64,000 nt of DNA from an uncultured Sulfurovum sp. (GTDB taxonomy: Bacteria; Campylobacterota; Campylobacteria; Campylobacterales; Sulfurovaceae): the NCBI GenBank assembly GCA_902727855.1, contig CACVAS010000030.1:62001-126000 (forward strand). Reading direction: 5' to 3'. Each line of letters opens with the position of its first letter. The first letter of the stretch is position 1. Of the stretch, positions 17,767 through 29,000 are shown one piece after another. The notes beneath the pieces were generated by a model that was not told the DNA's origin, searched no databases, and saw only the letters and a program-made list of their open reading frames with translations. The position numbers and the translations under genes are program-made.

Positions 17767-19407
17767 TCAAACTTTTTCTTTTTCATTCTCTTCTATCATC
17801 TCTACAAAAAGAGATGCGCTCTCTTCATACATGTCAAATATTTTACTTACCCCTGCAAGGTAAAGCTTTCTATTGTCTTCTTTACTGTCTGAGAGGGCTA
17901 CAATTTCACCTTCAAAACCATTGGACCTAAGTGTGATACTTCTATATACATTGATTGATTCATCACGCATTGCACATACGATTATGGCATCTGAACTGGT
18001 CACTATGTTACTCTCATATTTTTCTATTTTACTGATGTCTGTCAAGCCATCACTTCTTGCACTTTCTATGGCATCGTCATTTATCTCATAAATAGCTACT
18101 TTTATCTTTTTATCTTGTAGCATTTTACATAAATGTGCACTTTTATGCGTGTAGCCGAAAAAGAGTATACTTTTTCCAGTTTTACTATGTTTTACCAAAT
18201 AATTAAATGCCTGTCTATCTACCACTTCATAAGGTTCAACAGTGCCATTTACTTTTGTCGCTTCATATTGTGCATGTAGACTATGTTGATTCATACGCGC
18301 ATAAATCACTGAGTTCTCTACAATGCTCTTTGCATTGAGTATAAAATAGATATTGTCTATATCTGAACTTGTGAGCGTAAGCATTGCTTCAATATTGTTT
18401 TTTCTATACAACTCTTTGATGATTTTGGCACTTGAACCATCTGCACGTATGACATTGTAACCATCTTCTAATGCGGCGGTGACTTTATGCTCATCATGTT
18501 CTATGATGACAGGTTCATAGACTTTATGTAGTGTAAGCTTTTTAGCAATCGTTGCCCCTAGGTGACCATAACCGTTAATCACCACTACATGACGCATATG
18601 ATTTACATGGTTAATGCTGTCTTGATTACGTAATTCATCAAAACGCTCTGAAAAAGCTGAAACCATGACAGAAGTCACAAAAGAAATCATGGCAATACCA
18701 AAGACTATACCAAACATAGAGAGTATTTTACCTATATCTGTCACTGGTGAAATATCTCCATACCCCACAGTAGAAATAGTCACAAGTGCCCAGTAGATAG
18801 CATCTAAATAAGAGCCGATTTTATCATTGACACCAAACTCTAGTAGGTAAAAGATAGACCCCAACGTAAAGGTGATAGCAAAAAGCATATAACCTAAAAA
18901 GATAAACTCAAAACGCTTTTTGAGTAAAGCATCAAACAAGCTTGATGCACCATGCATATAGTGGTACAATTTAAGCAGTCTGACTATCCTAAATTTTGGG
19001 AAAATAGCCACAAAATCTATCAGTGCGGGCAGTGAAATCATGTAACGAAGTTTTGATTTTAGTGCATCAATGTAGCCATGAGAATCCTCACCTTGTTCCT
19101 TACGTTCTATAATGTACGTATGCACATCATTGTGTATCCATAATCTTAGTAGATACTCTAAAGCAAAAATAGCTGTGACAAAATACAGGTCAAACATCAC
19201 TAACCATTCGGGAATTTTACCCGATTTATTCATCACTAAAATAGCGATAGAGATGACAATAAGAAATATCATAAATGCATCAAAGTAACGTTTATAAGGG
19301 TAGTTTACATCATTGAGAAGGGAACGAAAAAAAGATTTTGTTTTTTGGTATTTTTGAGATGTATCAATAGCAGTGGAGAGTTTTAAAATTAAATTATGCA
19401 ATATCAT
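17767..19407 (-). CDS. Voltage-gated-type K+ channel with RCK (TrkA-N) domains
   Basis: The 546-residue protein carries six transmembrane segments (about residues 40-250) with the K+ selectivity filter TISTVGYGDIS between S5 and S6. A weakly charged S4-like helix is seen (RIVRLLKLYHYMHG). The cytoplasmic half has a first RCK/TrkA-N Rossmann domain (VVVINGYGHLGATIAKKL) and a second, degenerate one near ILFFGYTHKSAHLCKML. Such channels regulate K+ efflux in response to ligand or redox state. AGGAG abuts the ATG at 19407 with no spacing, so initiation is more likely at the TTG two codons later (19401). A leader hairpin lies just upstream. Confidence 0.87.
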   Translation of the reverse strand: MILHNLILKLSTAIDTSQKYQKTKSFFRSLLNDVNYPYKRYFDAFMIFLIVISIAILVMNKSGKIPEWLVMFDLYFVTAIFALEYLLRLWIHNDVHTYIIERKEQGEDSHGYIDALKSKLRYMISLPALIDFVAIFPKFRIVRLLKLYHYMHGASSLFDALLKKRFEFIFLGYMLFAITFTLGSIFYLLEFGVNDKIGSYLDAIYWALVTISTVGYGDISPVTDIGKILSMFGIVFGIAMISFVTSVMVSAFSERFDELRNQDSINHVNHMRHVVVINGYGHLGATIAKKLTLHKVYEPVIIEHDEHKVTAALEDGYNVIRADGSSAKIIKELYRKNNIEAMLTLTSSDIDNIYFILNAKSIVENSVIYARMNQHSLHAQYEATKVNGTVEPYEVVDRQAFNYLVKHSKTGKSILFFGYTHKSAHLCKMLQDKKIKVAIYEINDDAIESARSDGLTDISKIEKYESNIVTSSDAIIVCAMRDESINVYRSITLRSNGFEGEIVALSDSKEDNRKLYLAGVSKIFDMYEESASLFVEMIEENEKEKV

Positions 19408-19416
19408 CTCCTGTAG

Positions 19417-19437
19417 GGGGCGATTGCTATCGCACCC
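19417..19437 (-). other. Leader hairpin before the K+ channel gene
   Basis: GCGAT / ATCGC arms around a TGCT loop, extended by GGG/CCC across a one-base bulge, form a short stable hairpin a few nt before the channel's ribosome site. It lies between gatB and the channel gene. It could be an mRNA stability or translation element; no function is shown. Confidence 0.35.
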
Positions 19438-19459
19438 ATGACTAAAAGTGGCAAAATGC

Positions 19460-20890
19460 CTACCCTAAACGCTCTTTAAGCAGTGCATTGACCTTGCCTG
19501 GATTTGCAGAACCTTTACTTGCTTTCATAGTCTGCCCTACAAAGAAGCCAAAGAGTTTCTCTTTACCACCTTTGTATTGCTCTACTTTGTCTGCATTTTT
19601 AGCAATTATCTCATCAATAATAGCCAAAATCGCACCATCATCACTCACTTGAGCAAGACCTAGTTCATCTATAAGTGCTTCAATGTCACGACTCTCATTG
19701 TCCATCATATAATCAAGTATCTCTTTAGCACCCTTACCTGAAATGGTATCATCAGATATTTTTGCTACGAGCGTTCCTAGTGTCTTTGCATCTACAGGGC
19801 TTGACTCTATAGAAAAACCAGCTTTATTCAGACGACCAAGCAGTTCAGAGGTAAGCCAAGTAACAGCTGTCTTAGCCACTGCACCCTGCACTAACATCTC
19901 TTCAAAAAAGTACGCCATCTCTTTATCTGAAGTAATCACAAGTGCATCATAACGTTTCATGCCAAGTGAGTCTATATAACGCTTTACTTTCGCATCTGGA
20001 AGTTCTGGCATTTTTTTTGCCTCGTCTATCATCTCTTGTGTGACGATGAGTGGACGTAAGTCTGGGTCTGGAAAGTAACGGTAGTCAGCTGCCTCTTCCT
20101 TACCTCTCATAGACTTTGTGACACCCTGTTCAACATTCCAAAGACGCGTCTCTTGGTAGACTTCTTCTTCATAGACACCATCTTCATAGGATTCACTTTG
20201 GCGTTGTACTTCATACGCAATGGCATCGGCAACAAACTTAAAGGAGTTAATGTTTTTTATCTCTACTCTTGTACCAAATGCCTCTTGCCCTTTAGGGCGT
20301 ACCGAAACATTGACATCACATCTAAAAGAACCCTCTTGCATGTTTGCATCAGAGATGTCCAAGTAACGCACTGTAGCATGTAGCTTTTTTAAAAATGCCA
20401 CAGCTTCATCAGCACTTCTCATGTCTGGCTCAGAGACAATTTCAAGTAGTGGTGTACCTGCACGGTTCAAGTCAACTTTTGAGTAGTCTCCCTCATGTAT
20501 ATTTTTACCCGCATCTGCCTCAAGGTGTGCTTGAGTCATACCTATACGTTTTTGTGAACCATCTTTAAGGTCTATAAACACTTCACCTTTTTGTACTATT
20601 GCCTTAGTAAGTTGTGTTATCTGATACGCCGAAGGACTGTCTGGGTAAAAGTAAGACTTTCTGTCAAAATACGAAGTATGGTTCACATTGGCATTGATAG
20701 CATACCCCAGTCTCATAGCCTTAATGGCCGCTTCTTCATTGACCACTGGTAGTGCACCAGGAAGTGCTAAACAGGTAGGACAAGTGTTGCTATTTTGGTG
20801 TTCTGCAAAAGAGGTAGGACAAGAGCAAAAAAGTTTAGTTTTAGTGTTAAGTTGAACGTGTACTTCAAGACCAATAACGGTTTCAAACAT
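19460..20890 (-). CDS. gatB: Asp/Glu-tRNA(Asn/Gln) amidotransferase subunit B
   Basis: The 476-residue protein begins [20 protein letters not shown] with the GatB landmark GLEVHVQL. It continues with LFCSCP and [15 protein letters not shown] (zinc-binding cysteines), [17 protein letters not shown] and [11 protein letters not shown]. The C-terminal Yqey/tail domain (NKAGFSI to [17 protein letters not shown]) is complete and ends [21 protein letters not shown]. GatB activates the tRNA-bound Glu or Asp in the GatCAB transamidosome. The ATG at 20890 is preceded by GAGGA at 8 nt; a TTG five codons earlier would overlap that site and is not the start. Confidence 0.95.
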   Translation of the reverse strand: MFETVIGLEVHVQLNTKTKLFCSCPTSFAEHQNSNTCPTCLALPGALPVVNEEAAIKAMRLGYAINANVNHTSYFDRKSYFYPDSPSAYQITQLTKAIVQKGEVFIDLKDGSQKRIGMTQAHLEADAGKNIHEGDYSKVDLNRAGTPLLEIVSEPDMRSADEAVAFLKKLHATVRYLDISDANMQEGSFRCDVNVSVRPKGQEAFGTRVEIKNINSFKFVADAIAYEVQRQSESYEDGVYEEEVYQETRLWNVEQGVTKSMRGKEEAADYRYFPDPDLRPLIVTQEMIDEAKKMPELPDAKVKRYIDSLGMKRYDALVITSDKEMAYFFEEMLVQGAVAKTAVTWLTSELLGRLNKAGFSIESSPVDAKTLGTLVAKISDDTISGKGAKEILDYMMDNESRDIEALIDELGLAQVSDDGAILAIIDEIIAKNADKVEQYKGGKEKLFGFFVGQTMKASKGSANPGKVNALLKERLG

Positions 20891-20949
20891 AGAGAATATC
20901 CTCAATAAATATATTGAAGATATTATAGCGTCTTGTTATTTAAGGTAGG

Positions 20950-21990
20950 TTATCTAGCTAATGACCTATGATTTTTAATCATCAATTCTTTTTCACTTGT
21001 TATACCTAAACAACTCAAATCTTCATAAATTTTTTTAGCCAAATAATACCCAAGATAAGGTGGTACTGCATTACCTACCATTTTATATCCTGCCATTACA
21101 TTTTTATAGTAAAACTTATGTGTATCAGGGAAGCTTTGCACTCTTGCACATTCACGTACAGAAAGACGACGATATAAATGCTCTTTGGCCGGTACAAATA
21201 TTCTTTTATTTTGCTCTACAAATTCCATTTTAGGTGCTTGTGGATGTAATGGTGCGTGTCTTCCACCTGCCTGTATTGTAAATGATGGTTCATCCCAAGA
21301 GCGTACACGATTACGTGACATAAACATAGAAGAAAATCCACCTATGGCATACTCATGATTATCTAGAGTACATATATCTCCATTGGCATAATTTTTCTCC
21401 TTTGCAGGGAGTGCAGTCTCTTTTATATCCCAAATGATATCTTTTAAAAATCTCTTTTTTTCAAAACCTTTTGGAAACTCAAATTCTAACCCAAGGTCTT
21501 CTCTATAACCTATAAAAAAAACTCTTTTTCTATCTTGTGCAACATTATAATCATGTGCATTTAGCATTTTAAAAGAGAGGTTGTATCCACTCTCTTTAAA
21601 AAGTTTTTTGATGTTTTCTAAAGCTTCAGAATGACGACTTGCCAACATACCTGAAACATTTTCTGCTAGAAAAAAAAGTGGCTTTTTCTCTCGTAGTAAG
21701 CGAATAAAATCAAAAAAGAGTTGACCCCTCTTATCATCTATCCCTTTCAAAGCCCCTGCTTCACTCCAACTCTGACATGGAGGTCCACCTATGATACCTA
21801 TTGCATTTGGTATCTCATCAGAGCTTATTTTAGTAATGCTTCTTTTATCTAGCGTGGCATTTGGAAAGTTTTTTTCAAAAGTTTCCCAAATATCTTTGTC
21901 ATATTCATTCGCCCAAATTGTGTTAAAACCTGCTTTTTCAAAACCAAGGTCTAAACCTCCTGCACCTGAGAATAATGATATTATGTTCAT
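20950..21990 (-). CDS. DNA (cytosine-5) methyltransferase, HaeIII-like (predicted GGCC)
   Basis: The 346-residue enzyme shows all C5-methyltransferase motifs in order: [33 protein letters not shown] (catalytic Cys72), [46 protein letters not shown] and [11 protein letters not shown]. The target-recognition region contains [32 protein letters not shown], close to what I remember of M.HaeIII. That enzyme methylates the inner C of GGCC. The ATG overlaps the UGA of the endonuclease gene by 4 nt. The GGCC specificity is inferred from this likeness and from the NgoPII-like partner. Confidence 0.9.
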   Translation of the reverse strand: MNIISLFSGAGGLDLGFEKAGFNTIWANEYDKDIWETFEKNFPNATLDKRSITKISSDEIPNAIGIIGGPPCQSWSEAGALKGIDDKRGQLFFDFIRLLREKKPLFFLAENVSGMLASRHSEALENIKKLFKESGYNLSFKMLNAHDYNVAQDRKRVFFIGYREDLGLEFEFPKGFEKKRFLKDIIWDIKETALPAKEKNYANGDICTLDNHEYAIGGFSSMFMSRNRVRSWDEPSFTIQAGGRHAPLHPQAPKMEFVEQNKRIFVPAKEHLYRRLSVRECARVQSFPDTHKFYYKNVMAGYKMVGNAVPPYLGYYLAKKIYEDLSCLGITSEKELMIKNHRSLAR

Positions 21991-22832
21991 ATTCCAAACA
22001 CCAATAACTTAGCATCCAGCAACTTCACAGGATTATTAGGGTTCTTAATCTTAACATCCAAAACTTCAACCCCATCAACACCCAAACTATCCAAAACCTC
22101 TCTATCTTCAATAGGCAAACCATCATATTTATCTCTACTCAATAGACAAACTAACTGAAAACTTTTACTCTCATCATAGACATAGAGGTAATCAAAAATT
22201 TTATTTGGATTATCTATATGCCACATACCTCTTATACGTAAATCTGTTATACCAAGTGGATCAACTCTTTTTACCTTACCTAATTCTTTAGTATCTGTAA
22301 ACTCTACATCAGTTATACTATTGATTCCATCTGAAATAGTATCTTTGATTCTTTCATAGGTTTCTCTTGAAGCACAAAAACAATCCCCATACACCATCCA
22401 AAGGGAGTTTAACTTAGTATCACTTGTGTAACCAATAGTATATATAATATCTTTTTCATCCCAATCTTCACACTCTTTACAAGCCTTCGTTAACATTGGA
22501 CTATCAGCATAGAGTTTAGCTTTAGGATAGGAACTATTAAGAGTGATGGCAGAGTTTTTTGACTGTAACTTTTTTACTTCTATAGCATCGGAGTTTTTTA
22601 ACATCAAGTCAGGTGGATTGTTTTGATTACCTTGATATGAGTAAATCTCTGAAAATCTTCTAAGTCTTAGATCTTCATCATGTTCATCTATAGTACCTGC
22701 AAAAGCATCTTGTACATAGACTTCTAAGGCTTTTCCGGTATTGTTAATTCTATTTCGACCTTCATAATAGTCAGTCAATTCTATGATAGGATTATTGACG
22801 ATATTTATAAATGCTTTAATAATATTAGACAT
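21987..22832 (-). CDS. Type II restriction endonuclease, NgoPII family (predicted GGCC)
   Basis: The 281-residue protein carries [48 protein letters not shown] and a long variable C-terminus. The PPDLM...AIEVKK stretch is a PD-(D/E)xK nuclease core (D, then ExK), as in NgoPII-family enzymes that cut GGCC. It sits directly before a HaeIII-like methyltransferase gene with a 4-nt overlap, the expected pairing for a self-contained type II system. It was probably gained by transfer, since it separates gatB from a decayed secreted-protein locus. Confidence 0.78.
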   Translation of the reverse strand: MSNIIKAFINIVNNPIIELTDYYEGRNRINNTGKALEVYVQDAFAGTIDEHDEDLRLRRFSEIYSYQGNQNNPPDLMLKNSDAIEVKKLQSKNSAITLNSSYPKAKLYADSPMLTKACKECEDWDEKDIIYTIGYTSDTKLNSLWMVYGDCFCASRETYERIKDTISDGINSITDVEFTDTKELGKVKRVDPLGITDLRIRGMWHIDNPNKIFDYLYVYDESKSFQLVCLLSRDKYDGLPIEDREVLDSLGVDGVEVLDVKIKNPNNPVKLLDAKLLVFGI

Positions 22833-22931
22833 AAATACTCACTTGTTTTATTAATTCACTCATTTTATCTAAATTTTTCAAAGAACTATAAAAATATGTC
22901 AAATTGTCATACTTTCTAACATATAAACGGA

Positions 22932-22997
22932 TTACTCTGCCTCCAGAGTAAGTGTACCTATGCTGTCTTCTCCCCAATGGCTATTGAAAATTTTTAA
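22932..22997 (-). pseudogene. 3'-end remnant of a second secreted-hydrolase gene
   Basis: Read on the minus strand this gives LKIFNSHWGEDSIGTLTLEAE followed by TAA. The intact hydrolase gene at 31363-34512 ends VIFNSHWRTDNIGTFVVEAQ then stop. About 14 of 20 residues match and the DNA is visibly similar, but a stop follows a few codons upstream and no further homology is seen. It lies 100 nt beyond the 3' end of the giant repeat gene. It is a relic of an earlier duplication or insertion event. Confidence 0.75.
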
Positions 22998-23098
22998 AAC
23001 ACAATAAATTCTATCATAGTATTCAATTAGAGAGGAACTATTCTCAAAAAACTAAAAGTTCATTTTCCCAAAATAATATTGTTAGCTATGCATCAATA

Positions 23099-26000
23099 TC
23101 ACTCCAATATAATATAATAAACAGCAGGAAACCAACCTAGGTTCTCTTCCTTAGTTGTAACACTTATACTTCCAAATGGATAAATATCATACGGGGTATA
23201 CACATGAAGCTGATAGTCATAGGTAGTTTTTTCTTCTAACCCTGATACAGTAAATGTTCTAGCCTTTGAACCCATTACAGCAATACGGACATCATCTTGG
23301 TACAAAATAAATCCACTTGTTTCATTGGTATATGGTGTATACCATTTAAGTGTTACACTCTTATCTGAAATGCTTAATACCTCCATGTTTATAGTTGGTA
23401 TAGGTGTTGCTGTAGGAGTTGGTGTGGGTGTTACACTCGGAGTTGGCGTTGCAGTAGGAGTTGGTGTCGCTGTCGGCGTAGACGTAGGTGTTGGTGTTGG
23501 TATTACAGCATTATTTATCTCAACAAAACTATTTTGCACATCATTCTCTCCTGGGCTGACTACTCCTGCAATAACATTTACCTGATTGTTAGTACTATCA
23601 TCATCAGAACCACCTTCATTTTCACGTACATTGTCATACCCATTTGGTTGGGTTTCTACAGCCAAGTAGTGGCCTGGAGTTAAGCCTGTAAAATAATAAT
23701 CACCATTTTGATTTGTACTGCTTACAGCTACAATAGTATTTTCATGACTATCTTTTCTCCCATTAGCATTATCATCTACATATAAAGTGATGACAACACC
23801 TATCATAGGTGTATCGCCTATACCATCATCATTGGTATCTTCACTTACATTGCCAGACCAATTTCCATAGTAAGATGTAGCATCTGCAACATCAACCAAC
23901 TCTGTATCATTCACATCCAACAAGACCCCACCTTTTGGGCTACCTGTCGCAGTCGCCGTATTGGCTATAGCAATACCAGCATCGATATCTTCTTTTGTAA
24001 CAGTATAGGTTGCGGTAAAGGTTGCTACTTCTCCTGGTGCTAAGTCATCACTAGCAGAACTGAGTGTAAGAGCAGAGAGTGTGCCACTTCCTAGGTGGTT
24101 ATCACTCACACGCACATCATCAATGGAGATATTTCCTGTGTTGTTCACTTCATAGGTATAGGTAATCAGTTGTCCTACTTCTACATCGGTGGTATCATCT
24201 GCTGTCTTTACGATACTCAGTGCTGGCGTAGCATCTACTACATCGACTGTTTCAGTCGCATTCACATCTGTGAGTTCTCCACCTTTTGGTATCCCTGTGG
24301 CTGTGGCTGTGTTATTAATATCCACACCTGCATCTACATCTTCTTGTGTGACGGTATAGGTTGCTGTAAACACTTGACCTTCATTTGGTGCTAGGTTTAC
24401 ACTTGCTGGTGTGATGCTACTTAGTGCACCACTTCCTAAATGGTTATCACTCACACGCACATCATCAATGGAAATATTTCCTGTGTTGTTCACTTCATAG
24501 GTATAGGTAATAAGTTGTCCTACTTCTACATCACTTGTATCATCAGCTGTCTTTACAATACTCAGTGCTGGTAGTGGGTCTGCAATATCGACTAACTCTG
24601 TATCATTGACATCTAACAAGACCCCACCTTTAGGTATCCCTGTGGCTGTCGCCGTATTGGCTATAGCGATACCCGCATCGATATCTGCTTGTATCACCGT
24701 ATAGGTTGCTGTAAAGATCTCTGTTTCTCCAGGGGTGAGGTTCGCATCGCTTGGACTAATACTGCTTAGTGTCCCAAACCCTAGATGCTCATCTGTCACT
24801 TTCACACTCTCTATCCCTACATTTCCTGTGTTGTTCACTTCATAGGTATAGGTAATAAGTTGCCCTACTTCTACATCACTTGTATCATCAGCTGTCTTTA
24901 CAATACTCAATGCTGGTAGTGGGTCTGCAGTATCGACACTTTCTGTGTCATTCACATCTGTCAGTGTGCCACCTTTTGGTGTTCCAGTCGCTGTGGCTGT
25001 GTTATTAATATCCACACCTGCATCTACATCTTCTTGTGTGACGGTATAGGTTGCTGTAAACACTTGACCTTCATTTGGTGCTAGGTCTACACTTGCTGGT
25101 GTGATGCTACTTAGTGCACCACTTCCTAAATGGTTATCACTCACACGCACATCATCAATGGAAATATTTCCTGTGTTGTTCACTTCATAGGTATAGGTAA
25201 TAAGTTGTCCTACTTCTACATCGGTGGTATCATTGGCTGTCTTTACAATACTCAGTGCTGGTAGTGGGTCTGCAATATCGACTAACTCTGTATCATTCAC
25301 ATCCAACAAAACCCCACCTTTAGGTATCCCTGTGGCTGTCGCCGTATTGGCTATAGCAATACCTGCATCAATATCTGCTTGTATCACCGTATAGGTTGCT
25401 GTAAAGATCTCTGTTTCTCCAGGGGTGAGGTTCGCATCGCTTGGACTAATACTACTTAGTGTCCCAAACCCTAGATGTTCATCTGTCACTTTCACACTCT
25501 CTATCCGTACATTTCCTCTATTGGTCACATTATACTCATAGGTAATGAATTGTCCTACTTCTACATCGGTCGTATCATCAGCTGTTTTTACGATACTCAG
25601 TGCTGGCATAGCATCTACTACATCGACTGTTTCAGTCGCATTCACATCTGTCAGTGTGCCACCTTTTGGTATCCCTGTGGCTGTGGCTGTGTTATTAATA
25701 TCTAAGCCTGCATCGACATCTTCTTGTGTGACTACATAAGTCGCACTGTACGTAGTACTTTCATTAGGTGCCAAGGTGATACCACTTTGGTTCATATCTG
25801 ACAATGTTCCTGTACCTGAATGGCTATCACTGACATTGATATCATCTATCCCTACATTTCCTATATTGGTGACTTCATAAGTATACGTAATCAGATTACC
25901 TACTTCCACATTACTTGTCTTATCTGCTGTCTTTGTGATATTGAGTTCTGGACTCTGTGTGATGGTTGTCACTGCTGTGTTATCACTTGGATCATTTGGT

Positions 26001-29000
26001 GTAGAAACATTATCATCATTGTCTTCAAATGCTTCTATAGCACTTGGATCTTTGGCCGTTTGCATTGCAGTATTGACAATGTCACTACCTGTATCTATAT
26101 CTACTTGAGTAACCGTTCTTGTGGCTGTACATGTTTGCGTAGCATTTACTTCTAATACAGCAATATTACACACTAGCGAACCTGTATCAATCGTTAGGTC
26201 TGTCACATTCACATCAAAGAGTCTCACATTTCCTGTATTGGTAAATGTGAAAGTATAGTTTAGAACGGTTGGTCCAGTGATGTTCAGTGGATCCACAGTT
26301 TTTACCATAGTGTATGATGGTTTTTGTATCAATACAGTATTGGTAGAAGACTGTGCTTCTGGTGGAATCATACCAGGTACTGCAGGCGTACCTAAAGCTT
26401 TGGCTGTATTTGTGACACTCCCTTGGTCTATGTCATCTTGTGTGAGCGTATAGGTTGCAGTAAAGGTTGTCTCTACCTCTGGTGCAAGCGTTGCTACGGT
26501 AGCTGGAGTAACCGTTGGGATACCTGCACTTCCACTAAAGGCTGTAGCGTTCTCTTCTATTTTTACATCGGTAAGGGTTGATGTTCCCTTGTTAGTCACT
26601 TTATAGCTATAGACTATCGTATCACCTACAGAGTCTTCTCCATCCCCATCTATATCATTGACCAAGCTTGCTGTTTTTTCCATAGCAATCGCTGCAGAGA
26701 TATTCCCTTCTACTTGTGCAGAAGAGAGCGCTGTTGGGTTTGTAAGTCCAGAATCACTTGGTGGTGTCCCTACCACATCTGCATCATTGGCTATAAGCAG
26801 TGTTCCTGTGCCATCGACTATAATCGTTGGATTAGAGTTATTATCTATATCATCTTGTGTGAGTGTATAAGTCCCTGTACATTGTGCAGTGGCATGTGCA
26901 CCAAGTGACGCTATGACATTCGTACCTGACCCACAATCTACTGCCATATTAAAGGGTGCCATACCTAAAGCATTATCAGTGACTTCTACATTGGTAAGTG
27001 TCACAGACCCTGTGTTCGTTACATCAAAGGCATACGTGACTGTATCATTGACTGCAACCGGGTTACTAAGCGTTGAAGAGTGTATACTTTTTACTAAAGA
27101 GATAGATGTTGCTTGTGCAACATCTTGGCTTACGGTACTGTTTGACTCAGCAGGTGTATTGTGTTGATCTACTGCAGTTACTGTGGCAGTGTTATTTCGC
27201 TCACCACTATCAAGGTCTGCATCTGTCAATACATAGATTGCTGTACATGTCACAGACTCTCCAACAGCTAGTCCCTCTGTACCATCATTAGTAAAGACAT
27301 TACCTAAACTTGTATTGGCACAACTATTTATAGGCACGAGGGTATCTGTCACTGAAACGTTGAGTAATGAAACATTTCCGTTATTGGTTGTCGTAAGCGT
27401 ATACGTGATGTTATCATCCGCATCGGTAATGGTAGAATCCACACCATTTGTAATGGTAGGTGTACCAGCTATTTTAATCACGGTAATTTGAGGATCAATC
27501 GCTTCAGTTGTCACCGATTCACTTGCATTAACATCTGTGAGTGTACCTAGTTTTGGTGTTCCCGTCGCAGTCGCTGTGTTATTGATATCTAATCCTGTAT
27601 CTATATCTGCTTGGGTTACTGTATAGGTCGAAGTAAAGGTTGCTACCTCTGATGGTGCAAGGTTGGTATCATCTGTTGTACTTATTGCTGAAAGTGTGCC
27701 TTGCCCTAGATGGACATCTGAGACTGTGATGCCATCTATACCTACATTTCCTGTATTGGTGACAGTGTACGTATAGGTAATGGTCTCTCCTACAGCAAGT
27801 TCACTTGTTTGGTTTGCTTCTTTTGTCATGCTTAACGCAGGTACTGGGTCAGTGACATCGACACTTTCTGTATCATTCACATCTGTCAGTGTGCCACCTT
27901 TTGGTATCCCTGTGGCTGTGGCTGTGTTCTTAATATCTATCCCCACATCGATATCTGCTTGGGTCACAGTATAGGTTGATGTAAACACTTGACCTTCATT
28001 TGGTGCTAGGTCTACACTTGCTGGTGTGATGCTACTTAGTGCACCACTTCCTAGGTGGGTATCACTCACACTTACACCATCGATAGAGATGTTTCCTGTG
28101 TTATTGACTTCATAGCTATAGGTAATGGTTTGTCCTACTACCACATCTGTCACATCATCTGCTATTTTAGTGATATTCAATTCTGGACTTGGATCAATCA
28201 CATCAACTGTTTCAGTGGCATTCACATCTGTCAGTGTGCCACCTTTAGGGGTACCTGTCGCAGTCGCAGTATTCTCTATATCTATCCCCGCATCTATATC
28301 TGCTTGCGTCACGGTATAGGTTGCTGTAAAGATCTCTGTTGCTCCAGGGGTGAGGTTCACATCGCTTGGACTAATACTGCTTAGTGTGCCAAACCCTAGA
28401 TGTTCATCTGTTACTTGCACACTCTCTATCCCTACATTTCCTCTATTGGTAACATTATACTCATAGGTAATCAGTTGCCCTACTTCTACATCAGTTGTAT
28501 CATCAGCTGTTTTTACGATACTCAGTGCTGGGCTTTGTAGAATAGTTGTCGTTGTATTATTATCAGAAGTATTATTCACTGTTGTACTGTTGCCATCATT
28601 GTCTTCTGATACGATAGAATTATTTGTATCTTTAGCAGTAGGGAATGCAACATTAAGTAAAGGACTTCCATCATCTATCATCGCTTGTGTGATTGTTCTT
28701 TGTGCAGTGCATTGTACCGTTTGATTTACATCAAGCTTAGTCATAGGACAATCTATCAATGAACCACTGTCTATATGGCTATCACTTATATTTAAATCTT
28801 TTAATGTCACATTGCCATTATTCGTAAATGTAAACGTATAATTCAGTATTGTTGGAGATGAAATAGTCGTCTGATCTACTGTTTTAACCATATTGAAACT
28901 TGGGTTTTGTTCCAGTAGTGTTATCACTGAGGCTATCGCATTTGGCGAGCTCATACCTCCTGGTGCTAGACCACTTGCACTTGCTGTATTACTTATACTC

